Part shown: piece by piece, positions 11,922 through 23,570 of the stretch | How the letters are laid out: each line of letters starts with the position of its first letter | Numbering within the stretch: position 1 is the first letter of the stretch | Assembly: GCA_028829895.1 (NCBI GenBank) | Contig: CM054178.1 | Coordinates: 84,325,058 to 84,389,057, forward strand | DNA length: 64,000 nt | Reading direction: 5' to 3' | Origin: Sinotaia quadrata | Lineage: Eukaryota > Mollusca > Gastropoda > Architaenioglossa > Viviparidae | Made by a program: the position numbers and the translations under genes | Notes under the pieces: generated by a model | What the model was told of the DNA's origin: nothing | The model's database searches: none | What the model saw: only the letters and a program-made list of their open reading frames with translations

Positions 11922-12220
11922 AATAAGGGCAAAATAAGTGCAATTCAAAGACAACGTAATTAAGGGCAAAATAAATACAATTCAAAGACAACGGAAATAA
12001 GTGCAAAATAAGCACAAATCATAGAAAACAACGGAAATTAGGGAAAAAAACACAAAGCAAGGAAGACAACGGATATAAGGCACAATTCAAAGAAGAGAAC
12101 GGAAATTAGGGAAGAATAAGCAGAAATCAAAGAAGACAACGAAATTAGGTCAAAATAATAACAAACCAAAAAAGACAAACCAAATACAGGCAACAGTAAA
12201 CATTAAATCAAGGAAAACGA
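11922..12220 (+). repeat. Degenerate minisatellite, ~37 bp x ~8
   Basis: Units contain 'aattagggcaaaataag' followed by 'caaa(t)tcaaagaagacaacgg'. Indels of several bases separate copies. A-rich on the plus strand throughout. Confidence 0.75.
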
Positions 12221-12660
12221 CCCCAACATATGAAAATGTCTTACAAATAATATCAAACAAAAAACTAAAGCAGCTCATATGTATCATCAAGATTTGGGAC
12301 AGACACAGAAAATGCCAAAACTACGATACCTATTTAAAACAAAAATCCTTAGACATAAGCAGTTAAGGCATACATTTAATATTTGTATTTCTTTTCTTTT
12401 GCTCTTGATTATTTAAACAGGCACTAGATTCACTAAAAAAATATGGAATTTGACTTTCAAATGGACCATTACTGTTAGAAAATATTGAAACTCAAAACAC
12501 CCTTTACCATGAGAATCTGTGACATACATATAATTTTTTTTTAATTCGGTGGAACATGCAATGCATTGACTGTCACAAGAGAAATACGGTAAGAAATACC
12601 ATCAGAGAGTGTGACGCAATGCATGGATAGTCTTTCAGAGAAATGTCAACTCGCTTAGTC
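12221..12660. other. No gene seen
   Basis: AT-rich unique sequence. Confidence 0.5.
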
Positions 12661-13200
12661 GTGTATATTACAACGTTTTAATGAAGAAATCGTTACCGTG
12701 TATATTACAGCGTTTTAATGAAGAGATCGTTACCGTGTATATTACATCGTTTTAATGAAGAGATCGTTACCGTGTATATTACAGCGTTTTAATGAACTCG
12801 TTACCGTGTATATTACAGCGTTTTAATGAAGAGATCGTTACCGTGTATATTACAGCGTTTTAATGAAGAGATCGTTACCGTGTATATTACAGCGTTTTAA
12901 TGAACTCCTTACCGTATATATTACAGCGTTTTAATGAAGAGAACGTTACCGTGTATATTACAGCGTTTTAATGAACTCCTTACCGTGTATATTACAGCGT
13001 TTTAATGAAGAGATTGTTACCGTGTATATTACAGAGTTTTAATGAACTCCTTACCGTGTATATTACAGCGTTTTAATGAAGAGATCGTTACCGTGTATAT
13101 TACAGCGTTTTAATGAACTCCTTACCGTGTATATTACAGCGTTTTAATGAACTCCTTACCGTGTATATTACAGCGTTTTAATGAAGAGAACGTTACCGTG
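12661..13200 (+). repeat. Two-length minisatellite, 37/34 bp, 15 units
   Basis: All units share 'accgtgtatattacagcg' plus 'ttttaatgaa'. Long units then read 'gagatcgtt' and short units 'ctcctt' (one ctcgtt). The order of long (L) and short (S) units is L L L S L L S L S L S L S S L, so the right half is close to an L-S dimer array. Array boundaries are sharp. Confidence 0.95.
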
Positions 13201-13618
13201 AAACATTTCAAAGAAATGCACAAGTACAACTCAACTGCGAGACCAGAAAGACGGGCAACGAGTCTGTCGCGCTAATAATGACAAAACGTGTAAGAACCTC
13301 TTCTTATCCTCGAGTAAAGGATTTAAAAAATAAAGATAATTCCAAGCGTATACTAAGTATGTTTCATTGATTCATCCAGGTCTGTTTCCTTTATTTATGT
13401 AAATAAATAAAATAAAAATTTAATTATTTCCTGCATACTTTGATGTCGGGAAGTTTTCATCATTTAGAAGAGGAAGACAGAGGAAAGATGGGAGGATAAC
13501 ATCTCAGAGTGAACAAGGACTGAAACCGAGCAATACGGTAAGATTAGCAGAGAACAGAATGGAATGGAGGAAACTGATTGTAAAGTCATCAGTGGTCCCC
13601 AACGGTCGACAAGACTAA
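13201..13618. other. No gene seen
   Basis: Unique sequence between a minisatellite and the GATA array. Confidence 0.5.
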
Positions 13619-13870
<252 letters not shown>

Positions 13871-14606
13871 AGTTTTCATCAAACTACTGCCGATAGAAAC
13901 GGCACCGACAATAGCAACAACGACGGGGATACTTTCTTTTCATTTATCCTCCCAGCCCCCATTCATATTTCATGACAAGAAAATAAACCAGACACGAACA
14001 AAGCAGCGGTGTTTACCTGGCTCAAATTGAAGAAAATTACGTTGAGTTTTTCGGCCAACGTAGGCTTTTCCGCTTTTAATAGTGCACTCGCGCAAACAAC
14101 CACTCAACACGGTGTACAGCACAAGAGTTGTACAAAGCCTCGTCATTCCTTTTAACAAATCACAGTCTGTCTATATGGATATGTACATCAAATGAAGCTG
14201 AGATTATCGTCACTCTGCAGCGTTTTTGGCGTTCGTGACCTGCACAATACCGTTGAAGATACGTTTTACAAACGTTTTCAAACTTAGGTTTACTGCAGTT
14301 AGTAACATTTCTGGCGTTAGTGACCTGCACAATACTGAGGTTCCCAGCAGCCAGTAGCGTTTCGAGTATCAGTGACCTGCAAAAGTCGCTGTTATTACTG
14401 AGCGTCATTATGTGTAATACATTTTTTTTATTTTTTTATTAAAAAAACTAGATTAGTAGTTAATAAAACTGTCAATCGTATTGACTCTGGCCAGTGGCAT
14501 TATATCTTGTGATAACCTTCAAGGTTTGGCTCAAAGCTGTAACAGCGCTTGAACAGTTCATTCAAACGCACATTTTAACCACTAGCCAGTAACTAGTGAC
14601 CCAATG
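13871..14606. other. No gene seen; three diverged ~65-70 bp repeats
   Basis: The phrase 'agtgacctgcacaata' with a preceding 'cgttt(c/t)(t)gg' recurs three times at about 14218-14400. Otherwise unremarkable; small minus-strand frames have no motif. Confidence 0.5.
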
Positions 14607-14640
14607 GTTTAGAGCAGTGGTTTTCAACCGCCAGTCCACA
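14607..14640 (+). mobile_element. hAT-type left terminal inverted repeat with 8 bp target site
   Basis: The sequence starting at 14615, 'CAGTGGTTTTCAACC', is the typical start of hAT (Charlie/Zaphod-like) terminal inverted repeats. The eight bases before it, gtttagag (14607-14614), fit the hAT target preference nTYTARAn. No intact matching right end was found. The nearest candidate is the diverged 'ttttggtccgtccgcgg' at about 16528. Confidence 0.6.
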
Positions 14641-14699
14641 GAAACTTCCTGTCCACAGAAGTTACTGCCGCTTAACACATATATAATACTAGAAGTATA

Positions 14700-15940
14700 C
14701 CGATTGTGGACAATACCATTCAGAAGAAAATTGTTGAATTGGCCACCGATATTGAAGAGCAAGTTGTAGAGGGGATAAAGAAAAAAGATGTTTTGCCATT
14801 TAACTTGATGAATCAACTGATGTGAGTAACCATGCTATTCTACTTTGCTTCGTGAAGTACAGTGAAGACGAATACTTTAGGGAAGAACTTCAATTTGCCT
14901 TGACTTACCTGAAAGGACTACTAGTTCAGAAATATTTAGTGCTCTTGGTGAGTATTTTCAAGCACAGGTCTTAGACTAGGGCAAATACATCGGAGTGTAT
15001 ACGGACGGTGCTGCGAGCATGACTGAACATAGCTCAGGTATAGATGCGAAAAATAAAAACGATGTTCATCCAGAAATTGTGTCCACTCACTGTATGATCC
15101 ACCGAGAGTACCTAACTGCGATTGTTCAGCTTTGTACTGAACTAAACACTGTGATGAATGACGCGATGAAGATCATAAAAAAAATTCGTAGTCGAGCTAT
15201 GAACTCCAGACTGTTCTCGGCACTGTGTGAGAGCATGGACTCGCAACACTGGCTTTTCCATGCAGAAGTGAGGTGGATATCGAGAGGAATGTTTTTCTCA
15301 CGCCTTGTCGAACTGAGTGAAGAAATAAAGCAGTTTGTGCGAGAGTGAAACTCTTCCCTATTAGAGCCTTTGTTGGATGAGGAGTGGATGGCTAAACTCT
15401 GCCCTAGTAGAACCTTTGTTGGATGAGGAGTGGATGGCTAAACTCTGCCCTAGTAGAACCTTTGTTGGATGAGGAGTGGATGGTTAAACTCTGCCCTAGT
15501 AGAGCCTTTGTTGGATGAGGAGTGGATGGCTAAACTCTGCCCTAGTAGAGCCTTTGTTGGATGAGGAATGGATGGCTAAACTCTGCCCTAGTAGAGTCTT
15601 TGTTGGATGAGGAGTGGATGGCTAAACTCTGCCCTAGTAGAGTCTTTGTTGGATGAGGAGTGGATGGCTAAACTCTGCCCTAGTAGAGTCTTTGTTGGAT
15701 GAGGAGTGGATGGCTAAACTCTGCCCTAGTAGAGCCTTTGTTGGATGAGGAGTGGATGGCTAAACTCTGCCCTAGTAGAGCCTTTGTTGGATGAGGAATG
15801 GGTGGCTGAACGCGCATATATGGTGGATATATTTAATCTTGTCAACGAAATTAATATTTATTTTCAGAGTTTTGCTCAAATATTTTTACACTGACAAATA
15901 AGACGGATGCGTTCATAAAGAAGCTGGTTTCAAGTACTAG
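14700..15940 (+). pseudogene. hAT-family (ZBED/SCAND3/FAM200-like) transposase, broken
   Basis: Translated in three shifting frames, this matches the catalytic half of hAT transposases of the type domesticated as vertebrate ZBED/FAM200/SCAND3 proteins. Landmarks in order: IQKKIVELATDIEEQV (about 14714), LDESTDVSNHAILLCFVKY (14804, directly after an in-frame TAA), FREEL, TSSEIFSALGEYF, YTDGAASM (14998), STHCMIHRE (15082), SRLFSALCESM, AEVRWISRG (15262), LVELSEEIKQFVRE (ends in TGA at 15346), DEEW, VDIFNLVNEIN, DAFIKKLVS. The longest surviving frame is 14995-15348 (117 codons). Breaks: at least two frameshifts between 14780 and 14930, a TAG at 14977 where a Trp is usual, and a minisatellite insertion at 15351-15810. 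The N-terminal BED finger and the C-terminal dimerisation segment with the last catalytic acid are not visible. It is non-functional. A domesticated copy is excluded by the stops. Confidence 0.9.
15351..15810 (+). repeat. Minisatellite, 46 bp x 10, made from transposase coding sequence
   Basis: Ten head-to-tail 46-base units with core 'tttgttggatgaggagtgga' and 'tggctaaactctgcccta'. One reading gives the LLDEEW block, which in intact relatives follows the EVRW-SRG region once. Normal transposase sequence resumes after the last unit (DEEWVAERAYMVDIFN). Because 46 is not a multiple of 3, each unit shifts the frame. The array therefore arose after, or together with, loss of function. Confidence 0.93.
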
Positions 15941-16400
15941 AAGATTTTGTTTGTTTATGTGTTCATTTATTTGTGTGTTTGTTTATTTTTGTGTATATTT
16001 GTATATGTGTGTGTTTATGTATTTATTTGTGTTATGTTATGTCTGTTTATTTGTTTGTTTATGTGTTTATTTTTGTATGTTTATGTCTGATTATTTGAAT
16101 GTCTGTATGTGTATATTTATTTGCTTGTGTGAATCTAAGTATGTGTTTGTTTATTTGTTAGTATATTTGTTTGCTTGCTTGTTAGTTTCATTTTGTGTTT
16201 ATTTGTTACTTGTTTGTTTATTTGTGTGTTTATATATGAGTTTGTTTGTACGTGTGTTTGCCTATTTTCAACTTTTATACATTTGAGGTGTTTATTTGTT
16301 TGTTTATTTGTTTTAATATGTTTGTATGTTTGTTAATTTACTTCTGTGTTTTGATGTTTGTTTGCGAATTTGCTTGCGTGTGTGTGTTATTTTTTTGTGT
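15941..16400 (+). repeat. Imperfect (TTTG)n/(TTTA)n low-complexity tract
   Basis: Runs of tttgttta, tttatttg and tgtgttta. It begins exactly where the transposase match ends. The 111-codon frame (15951-16286, Cys/Phe/Val/Tyr) is simply the tetranucleotide read in frame. Confidence 0.9.
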
Positions 16401-16980
16401 TCATTTGTTTGCTTGCTAGTATTGTTTAATTATTAGTATACTTAATTCTTTTCCTAATAGTGCTTTGTCTAATATTTACTTATAGTAATGTGGCTGATGT
16501 AAGTAAATATTGCATCCAGTAATATATTTTGGTCCGTCCGCGGAATCAACTAGTTCTTAACGAATCAAAAGGCTTAGATATCTTTTGTGCGAATTTTGCA
16601 GAAATTAATTTAATTAAATAAATTTAGTACATTTGTACACGTGTTTTTATTCCAAATAAAGAACGATCGATAATTTGCAATTTTTCTGTTTTTAAGTTTC
16701 ATTCTAATTTTATTGAGTCATTTGAATTCTTTGCTTAATTTCCCTAATGGAATCAATGATATAGTATATCAAATATTTAAAAATAATTATTAATGCATTT
16801 TATTGGAAGTTAGTGAAGTTTTACTGTTAGCTATCTTAATGTCAAATATCACAGAACTGCACAAATTGCATGACTTTGCCTCTCAAACAAATAAAAATAA
16901 TTTAATTAAGAATTATTCCCATATTTTATTATAAAATTTTAATTTAGTATTCAACTAAAATATTCAATTACTACTTGAAT
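16401..16980. other. AT-rich, possible remnant of the hAT right end
   Basis: 'ttttggtccgtccgcggaat' at about 16528 could be a decayed hAT subterminal sequence followed by 'tagttcttaac', loosely like the complement of a hAT terminus. Too diverged to call. The remainder is AT-rich with no gene. Confidence 0.3.
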
Positions 16981-17132
16981 TTCAACCAGTTAATATATTT
17001 CAATCAGTTAATATATTTTAACCAGTTAATAATATATGTCAACCAGTTAATATATTTCAACCAGTTAATTTATTTCAACCAGTTAATATATTTCAACCCG
17101 TTAATATATTTCAACCCCGTTAATATATTTCC
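16981..17132 (+). repeat. Minisatellite, 18 bp x ~8
   Basis: Unit 'ttcaaccagttaatatat' with single-base changes and one three-base insertion (aat). Confidence 0.92.
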
Positions 17133-18141
17133 ACAAAGAGGTTTCAAATCGTAATCTTTTAGAGTAAGAATACAAGAAGAAACTTTTCATAATACACAGA
17201 CCTTTGACGGCATTTAAGATGCAACTACAGAAGAATAAACAAAAGAGAATATGACTGACCCGAAATAAAGTATCTAGACATTAGTAAGCAGTCTTTAGTC
17301 AGAAGTCTTTATAACAAATCAACAGAACCGTTAAAATCCTCATGTGTTCTAATACTACTTTTCACTCAGTCAACTGTCACAGACAGAACGGCCGCTTCTT
17401 TGTGACGACATCACTTTACAGCCAATGAAATTATCTACGCTGTTCGTTTCTTTTTTTAAATTTAGACTCAGGTTTATAAGGCAGGGAGAATACATCAATT
17501 AAGCATCATCAACTAGCCGAAATTTAGATGCATTACATCACTAACTATATAAAACTTTTATCTTCAGTGTCGGGGTCGGTAACGCCGCGCGTGCACTAGG
17601 CTAGCCTCAGCACTTGCTGACCTTCTGATGTATACCTCTTTAGACCAACGGTCACGAAATGTTTGACTGCTTGATTGTTTGGCGATGACTCTACGTCCTG
17701 ACAAGTCCTTGGAAGTCAGTGGGTGATGACTCTACCTGACAAGTCCTTGGAAGTCAGTGGATAATGAGTAGCACAAAACGGAGTTTATCCAGAATCATCA
17801 GTAGATTATTATTATTAGTAGTAGTAGTATTATTATTATAAAAACAATGGAACTATTTTACAAATTTAATTCAATGATCTGTAAAATTAGCACACAAAGA
17901 AATTATAATTTAAAAAGAGATAATTAACACGCGCGTACGCTCCACGAGTTTAATTTACAAACAGCGTGCAACACATCTGTGTTTATTATAACAGGAAGTA
18001 TTGAGCAAAAGACATACGTTGGCAGGATAGACAGCAGCTTAATCCAAATTAAATTCCCACCCAAAGAAGTGTTCAAAAATAAAATAAAGCAAAAGCAAAA
18101 TCCTCAAAATCTGTAGAAAATATTCTTAATGTATAGACTCA

Positions 18142-18144
<3 letters not shown>
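17133..18144. other. No gene seen; small duplication at 17681-17762
   Basis: A ~40-base segment with core 'tgacaagtccttggaagtca' occurs twice, the second lacking three bases. A short (TTA/GTA)n run lies near 17810. 17570-17600 is CpG-rich. No ORF of note. Confidence 0.5.

Positions 18145-18214
<70 letters not shown>
18145..18214 (+). repeat. (CT)n microsatellite
   Basis: About 35 uninterrupted CT dinucleotides. Confidence 0.98.
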
Positions 18215-18217
<3 letters not shown>

Positions 18218-18667
18218 AATTCCAGCTCCCGCCCCATGCAAGAGAAATGTACTCTCTCACCCGCCATTAAGTAAGAACTTAAAGATCTTTCATTTCAAAA
18301 GAATCGCGAGTCAGGGAACAACGGCAAATGGCTTGAACGCAGCCTTTGGAATGGTGCACACTGTCGCCAATGACGTCATCAAGTTCGATATCGACAGACG
18401 ATGTCGCTCTGGCTGGAATATGCGCGCAGCTGCTTGACTGCATATCTTAGTGTCATAGATCAGAGGAGTGCGTTTTGTGGCTAAAGTTCAATATCCCTCA
18501 ACTTGAGTTGACCTCCTTGAACGCACCCTTTTTGCAGGCACACGCCAGACAATTTGGCAGCCCGCTGGATGGTTTTGTTAGTAAACAGTATATTATAAGG
18601 TAGGTGTCATGGAAACGAAACGGATTTTATTTTAATGGTAGGAATATTGGATGGATTCTTGACCCAA

Positions 18668-18703
<36 letters not shown>

Positions 18704-18795
18704 GCTTGTTCTTAAATCTAATTACAAAGTAAGAAACTTGTTGCTGAAAAAATTCAGTATTCTATTAAATTCAAAGCAATCTTGAAAACCTTCTT
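18215..18795. other. No gene called; (GAAA)n at 18667-18704
   Basis: A frame continuing out of the CT tract to 18437 reads about 70 non-repeat residues (NGLNAAFGMVHTVANDVIKF and similar). I recognise no family, so this stays unassigned. Confidence 0.4.
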
Positions 18796-19085
18796 CTTCT
18801 TGTTCTAATGAACCTTTACATAAATTCGAAAACCCACCCCTCCTTGTCCTAATGGACCTTTACGTAAATTCACTTCTCCTTGTTCTAATGGACCTTTACA
18901 TAAATTCGAAAACCCACCTCTCCATGTCCTAGTGGACCTTTACGTAAATTCGAAAACCCTCCTCTCCATGTCCTAATGGACCTTTACGTAAATTCGAAAA
19001 CCCACCTCTCCTTGTCCTAACGGACCTTTACGTAAATTCGAAAACTCTCCTCTCCATGTCCTAACGGACCTTTACGTAAATTCGT
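18796..19085 (+). repeat. Minisatellite, 45 bp x ~6.5
   Basis: Core 'tggacctttacgtaaattcg' plus 'aaaacccacctctcc(t/a)tgtcctaa'. One unit is short (about 29 bases) at 18860-18888. A tacata to tacgta change separates early and late units. Confidence 0.93.
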
Positions 19086-19757
19086 GTACGTTATGTGTGC
19101 GATCGATCTGGAAGTGGGTCGATGTTGACATAATCACACACACACACACACATACCAGTAATCCATATCTTGCATCGGCACTTTATAGATGTATTATACA
19201 TATAGATGCATTATACACTTAAATATAACATTTTCTAAAAATACAGTATAATAAGGTCACTACAAGGCATCTCGCGACAACAACTACTTATTGTAAGTCG
19301 AGATATCAGCAGTGTAACATTAAATATGATCCTCAGAAAATCTCAGGGAAGTGAACCAGAAATAACTTGACCTCCATGACTCGAAGATTACCTGCATGCA
19401 TAATTCTCCGAAATGGTCCTGCACCTAAAGGACTGTGTCTTAGTTCCGATATGTTCTCATTTTAATTTTTTTAAGTTTATTGTCTGTGGTAACAGTTAAA
19501 AAAAATCACTGCATTGTCGTGACAAAAACGACTGTTAAGATAACAGAAGCGCAAGATAAGATATGGTTGTTGATATTCGTATACACAGATCTACAATCGA
19601 TAGACAGACAGACTAGATTTCACTCAGTTTCAGCGAAGGGTAGTACCATTAAAATGTTTAGTAAACCACACAGTTATAAAAGACACAATGTTTGTTTGAC
19701 GTCTCTATTATTGTGGAATGCATTATACATACGCAGTCTGTGTAACCACGATACGCA
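19086..19757. other. No gene called; short (CA)n at 19135-19152
   Basis: AT-rich. A 97-codon plus-strand frame (19480-19773) runs into the following repeat array, has ordinary composition and no motif I know. Confidence 0.4.
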
Positions 19758-20045
19758 ACGTTTCTTTGGCTAGTATGTTAACGGACATTGTAATATTTCT
19801 TTAACCCGTCTGTTAACGGACATTGTAATATTTCTTTAACCCGTCTGTTAACGGACATTGTAATATTTCTTTAACCCGTCTGTTAACGGACATTGTAATA
19901 TTTCTTTAACCCGTCTGTTAACGGACATTGCACTGTTTCTTTAACCCGACTGTTAACTGACATTCTAATATTCTTTAACCCGACTGACATTGTAATATTC
20001 TTTAACCCGTCTGTTAAAGGACATTGTGATATTCCTTTATCCTGG
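19758..20045 (+). repeat. Minisatellite sub-array A, 35 bp x ~7
   Basis: Core 'ctgttaacggacattgtaat' and 'atttctttaaccc'. Four central units are essentially identical; edge units lose bases. It shares the order g(t)ttcttt - taa(c)gga - a(c)attgtaa with sub-arrays B and C, so it looks like the left part of one long array. Confidence 0.9.
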
Positions 20046-20540
20046 CTAGTAATAAATGGCGAAATGATTGCTTGTTTAGCTTAAATTAAATGAAAGACGT
20101 AAAGTTTATTTTGATTATCTAATAACAACAGATGTAACGTTTCCTTTGATTGTTTAATAACGGAAGACATAATGTTTCTTTTGATTGTCTAATAAAGGAA
20201 GATAAAAGGTTTCTTTTGTTTGTTTAATAACGGAAGATATGTTTGATTAGATGGTTTAATAACGGAAGATATGTTTGATTAGATGTTTTAATAACGGAAG
20301 ATATGTTTGATTAGATGGTTTAAGAACGGAAGATATGTTTGATTAGATGGTTTAATAACGGAAGATATGTTTGATTAGATGGTTTAATAACGGAAGATAT
20401 GTTTGATTAGATGATTTAATAACGGAAGATATGTTTGATTAGATGGTTTAATAACGGAAGATATGTTTGATTAGATGGTTTAATAATGGAAGATGTTTTG
20501 TAATAACGGAAGATGTAATCTTTGTTTAGATTGTCGAATG
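20046..20540 (+). repeat. Minisatellite sub-array B, 32 bp core with transitional units
   Basis: From about 20225 to 20490, units carry 'taataacggaagatatgttt' and 'gattagatggt'. Units at 20080-20220 are intermediate in sequence between sub-arrays A and B. Confidence 0.92.
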
Positions 20541-20719
20541 AAGAAAAACGTAATATTTGCTTCAATTGTTGAACGGAGGGGGAAAGAGTAATGTTTCCTC
20601 AGTTGATGAATGGAGAAATAAAACAAACGTTTGATTAGATTAATTATCAAATGGAAGAAAAACATAATGTAAGTACTGTTGTCTTATAATGGAAGTCCTA
20701 TTTTTTTACAGTAGCATAA
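20541..20719. repeat. Diverged linker between sub-arrays B and C
   Basis: Scattered repeat fragments, such as 'gtttgattagattaattatc' and 'taatggaag', show this is decayed array and not unrelated spacer. Confidence 0.6.
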
Positions 20720-23155
20720 AGTTTGGTTAGATTGTCTAATGTGGGAATTTACAATGTTTGGTTAGATTGTCTAATGGGGGGGGGGATTTACAAAGTTTGG
20801 TTAGATTGTCTAATGGGGGGGGGGATTTACAACAAAGTTTGGTTAGATTGTCTAATGTGGGAATTTACAATGTTTGGTTAGATTGTCTAATGGGGGGATT
20901 TACTGTTTGGTTAGATTGTCTAATGGGGGAATTTACAATGTTTGGTTAGATTGTCTAATGGGGGAATTTACAATGTTTGTTTAGATTGTCTAATGGGGGG
21001 ATTTACAAAGATTGGTTGATTGTCTAATGAGGGAATTTACAATGTTTCGTTAGATTGTCTAATGGGGGAATTTACAATGTTTGGTTAGATTGTCTAATGG
21101 GGGAATTTACAATGTTTGGTTAGATTGTCTAATGGGGGGGATTTACAAAGTTTGGTTAGATTGTCTAATGGGGGAATTTACAATGTTTGGTTAGATTGTC
21201 TAATGGGGGGATTTACAAAGTTTGGTTGATTGTCTAATGGGGGAATTTACAATGTTTGGTTAGATTGTCTAATGGGGGAATTTACAATGTTTGGTTAGAT
21301 TGTCTAATGGGGGAATTTACAATGTTTGGTTAGATTGTCTAATGGGGGGGGGATTCACAAAGTTTGGTTAGATTGTCTAATGGGGGAATTTACAATGTTT
21401 GGTTAGATTGTCTAATGGGGGGATTCACAAAGTTTGGTTAGATTGTCTAATGGGGGAATTTACAATGTTTGGTTAGATTGTCTAATGGGGGGAATTTACA
21501 ATGTTTGGTTAGATTGTCTAATGGGGGGGATTTACAAAGTTTGGTTAGATTGTCTAATGGGGGATTTACAATGTTTGGTTAGATTGTCTAATGGGGGGAT
21601 TTACAATGTTTGGTTAGATTGTCTAATGTGGGGATTTACAATGTTTGTTTAGATTGTCTAATGGGGGGTATTTACAAAGATTGGTTGATTGTCTAATGGG
21701 GGAATTTACAATGTTTCGTTAGATTGTCTAATGGGGGAATTTACAATGTTTGGTTAGATAGTCTAATGGGGGAATTTACAATGTTTGGTTAGATTGTCTA
21801 ATGGGGGGGATTTACAAAGTTTGGTTAGATTGTCTAATGGGGGAATTTACAATGTTTGGTTAGATTGTCTAATGGGGGGATTTACAAAGTTTGGTTGATT
21901 GTCTAATGGGGGAATTTACAATGTTTGGTTAGATTGTCTAATGGGGGAATTTACAATGTTTGGTTAGATTGTCTAATGGGGGAATTTACAATGTTTGGTT
22001 AGATTGTCTAATGGGGGGGGGATTCACAAAGTTTGGTTAGATTGTCTAATGGGGGAATTTACAATGTTTGGTTAGATTGTCTAATGGGGGGATTCACAAA
22101 GTTTGGTTGGATTGTCTAATGGGGGAATTTACAATGTTTGGTTAGATTGTCTAATGGGGGGAATTTACAATGTTTGGTTAGATTGTCTAATGGGGGGGAT
22201 TTACAAAGTTTGGTTAGATTGTCTAATGGGGGATTTACAATGTTTGGTTAGATTGTCTAATGGGGGGATTTACAATGTTTGGTTAGATTGTCTAATGTGG
22301 GGATTTACAATGTTTGGTTAGATTGTCTAATGGGGGAATTTACAATGTTTGGTTAGATTGTCTAATGGGGGAATTTACAATGTTTGGTTAGATTGTCTAA
22401 TGTGGGAATTTACAAAGTTTGGTTAGATTGTCTAATGGGGGGAATTTACAATGTTTGGTTAGATTGTCTAATGGGGGAATTTACTGTTTGGTTAGATTGT
22501 TTAATGGGGGAATTTACAATGTTTGGCTAGATTGTCTAATGGGGGAATTTACAATGTTTGGTTAGATTGTCTAATGGGGGGGGGATTTACAAAGTTTGGT
22601 TGATTGTCTAATGGGGGAATTTACAATGTTTGGTTAGATTGTCTAATGGGGGAATTTACAATGTTTGGTTAGATTGTCTAATGTGGGAATTTACAATGTT
22701 TGGTTAGATTGTCTAATGGGGGGATTTACAAAGTTTGGTTAGATTGTCTAACGGGGGAATTTATAATGTTTGGTTAGATTGTCTAATGGGGGGATTTACA
22801 AAGTTTGGTTAGATTGTCTAATGGGGGATTTACAATGTTTGGTTAGATTGTCTAATGGGGGGATTTACAATGTTTGGTTAGATTGTCTAATGGGGGTATT
22901 TACAATGTTTGGTTAGATTGTCTAATGGGGGAATTTACAATGTTTGGTTAGATTGTCTAATGGGGGAATTTACAATGTTTGGTTAGATTGTTTAATGTTG
23001 GAATTTACAAAGTTTGGTTAGATTGTCTAATGGGGGAATTTACAATGTTTGGTTAGATTGTCTAATGGGGGAATTTACTGTTTGGTTAGATTGTCTAATG
23101 TGGGAATTTACAATGTTTGGTTAGATTGTCTAATGGGGGAATTTACAATGTTTGG
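20720..23155 (+). repeat. Minisatellite sub-array C, ~35 bp x ~70, with higher-order duplication
   Basis: 2.4 kb of units with core 'tttggttagattgtctaatg', a G run of 3-9, then (aa)tttacaa(t/a)g. Length varies mainly in the G run and through a missing 'acaa'. Variant marks (tttcg for tttgg, aaagattgg, gggggggg) recur in the same order 669 bases apart, for example near 20970 and 21640 and again at 21434 and 22103, so a ~669 bp block of about 19 units was duplicated. Frames called here (72 codons, twice) are repeat reading only. This is the longest array in the window. Confidence 0.97.
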
Positions 23156-23424
23156 AGATAATTACTTAATACAGGCGACGTATTGTTCGTTAGGACCGGA
23201 GATTTTCAACTGGTGGTCTTAGGTGGTCCAAACGAATATTGTTCAAAATCTCATTATTATTTTCATTTGTATATATTTGTAACTCCACAGACATTGAATA
23301 CTGTCAACATCAAGAAAGCACGACTTGAGGACCCTGGTTTAGATAGTCTATTTTTGTCAGAAGTGGCGCACATTCAGACCTGTCTAGATACGGCAAAAGT
23401 GGAGGGCCGTTTTGCTTGAAGAAA

Positions 23425-23570
23425 CTATCCAGTTAAGCAGTTGTAATGTTCCCTAAACTCTCCAGTTAAGCAGTCGTAATGTTCCCTAAACTCTCCAGTT
23501 TAGCAATCGTGCAATCGTAATGTTCTCTTAACTCTCCAATTACATGTAGTGGTAATGTTCCCTATATGTA
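23425..23570 (+). repeat. Minisatellite, ~35 bp x ~4
   Basis: Core 'ctctccagttaagcagtcgt' with 'aatgttccctaaa'. The right units are diverged, one with an extra 'gcaatc'. The 270 bases before it (23156-23424) hold a 78-codon frame without recognisable motif. Confidence 0.85.

Noticed and set aside
15951..16286. 111-codon Cys/Phe/Val-rich ORF as a membrane protein
   Set aside because: It is a translation of the (TTTG)n/(TTTA)n tract.
21434..22321. Two nearly identical 72-codon ORFs
   Set aside because: They are the 35 bp minisatellite read in frame; their similarity reflects the 669 bp block duplication.
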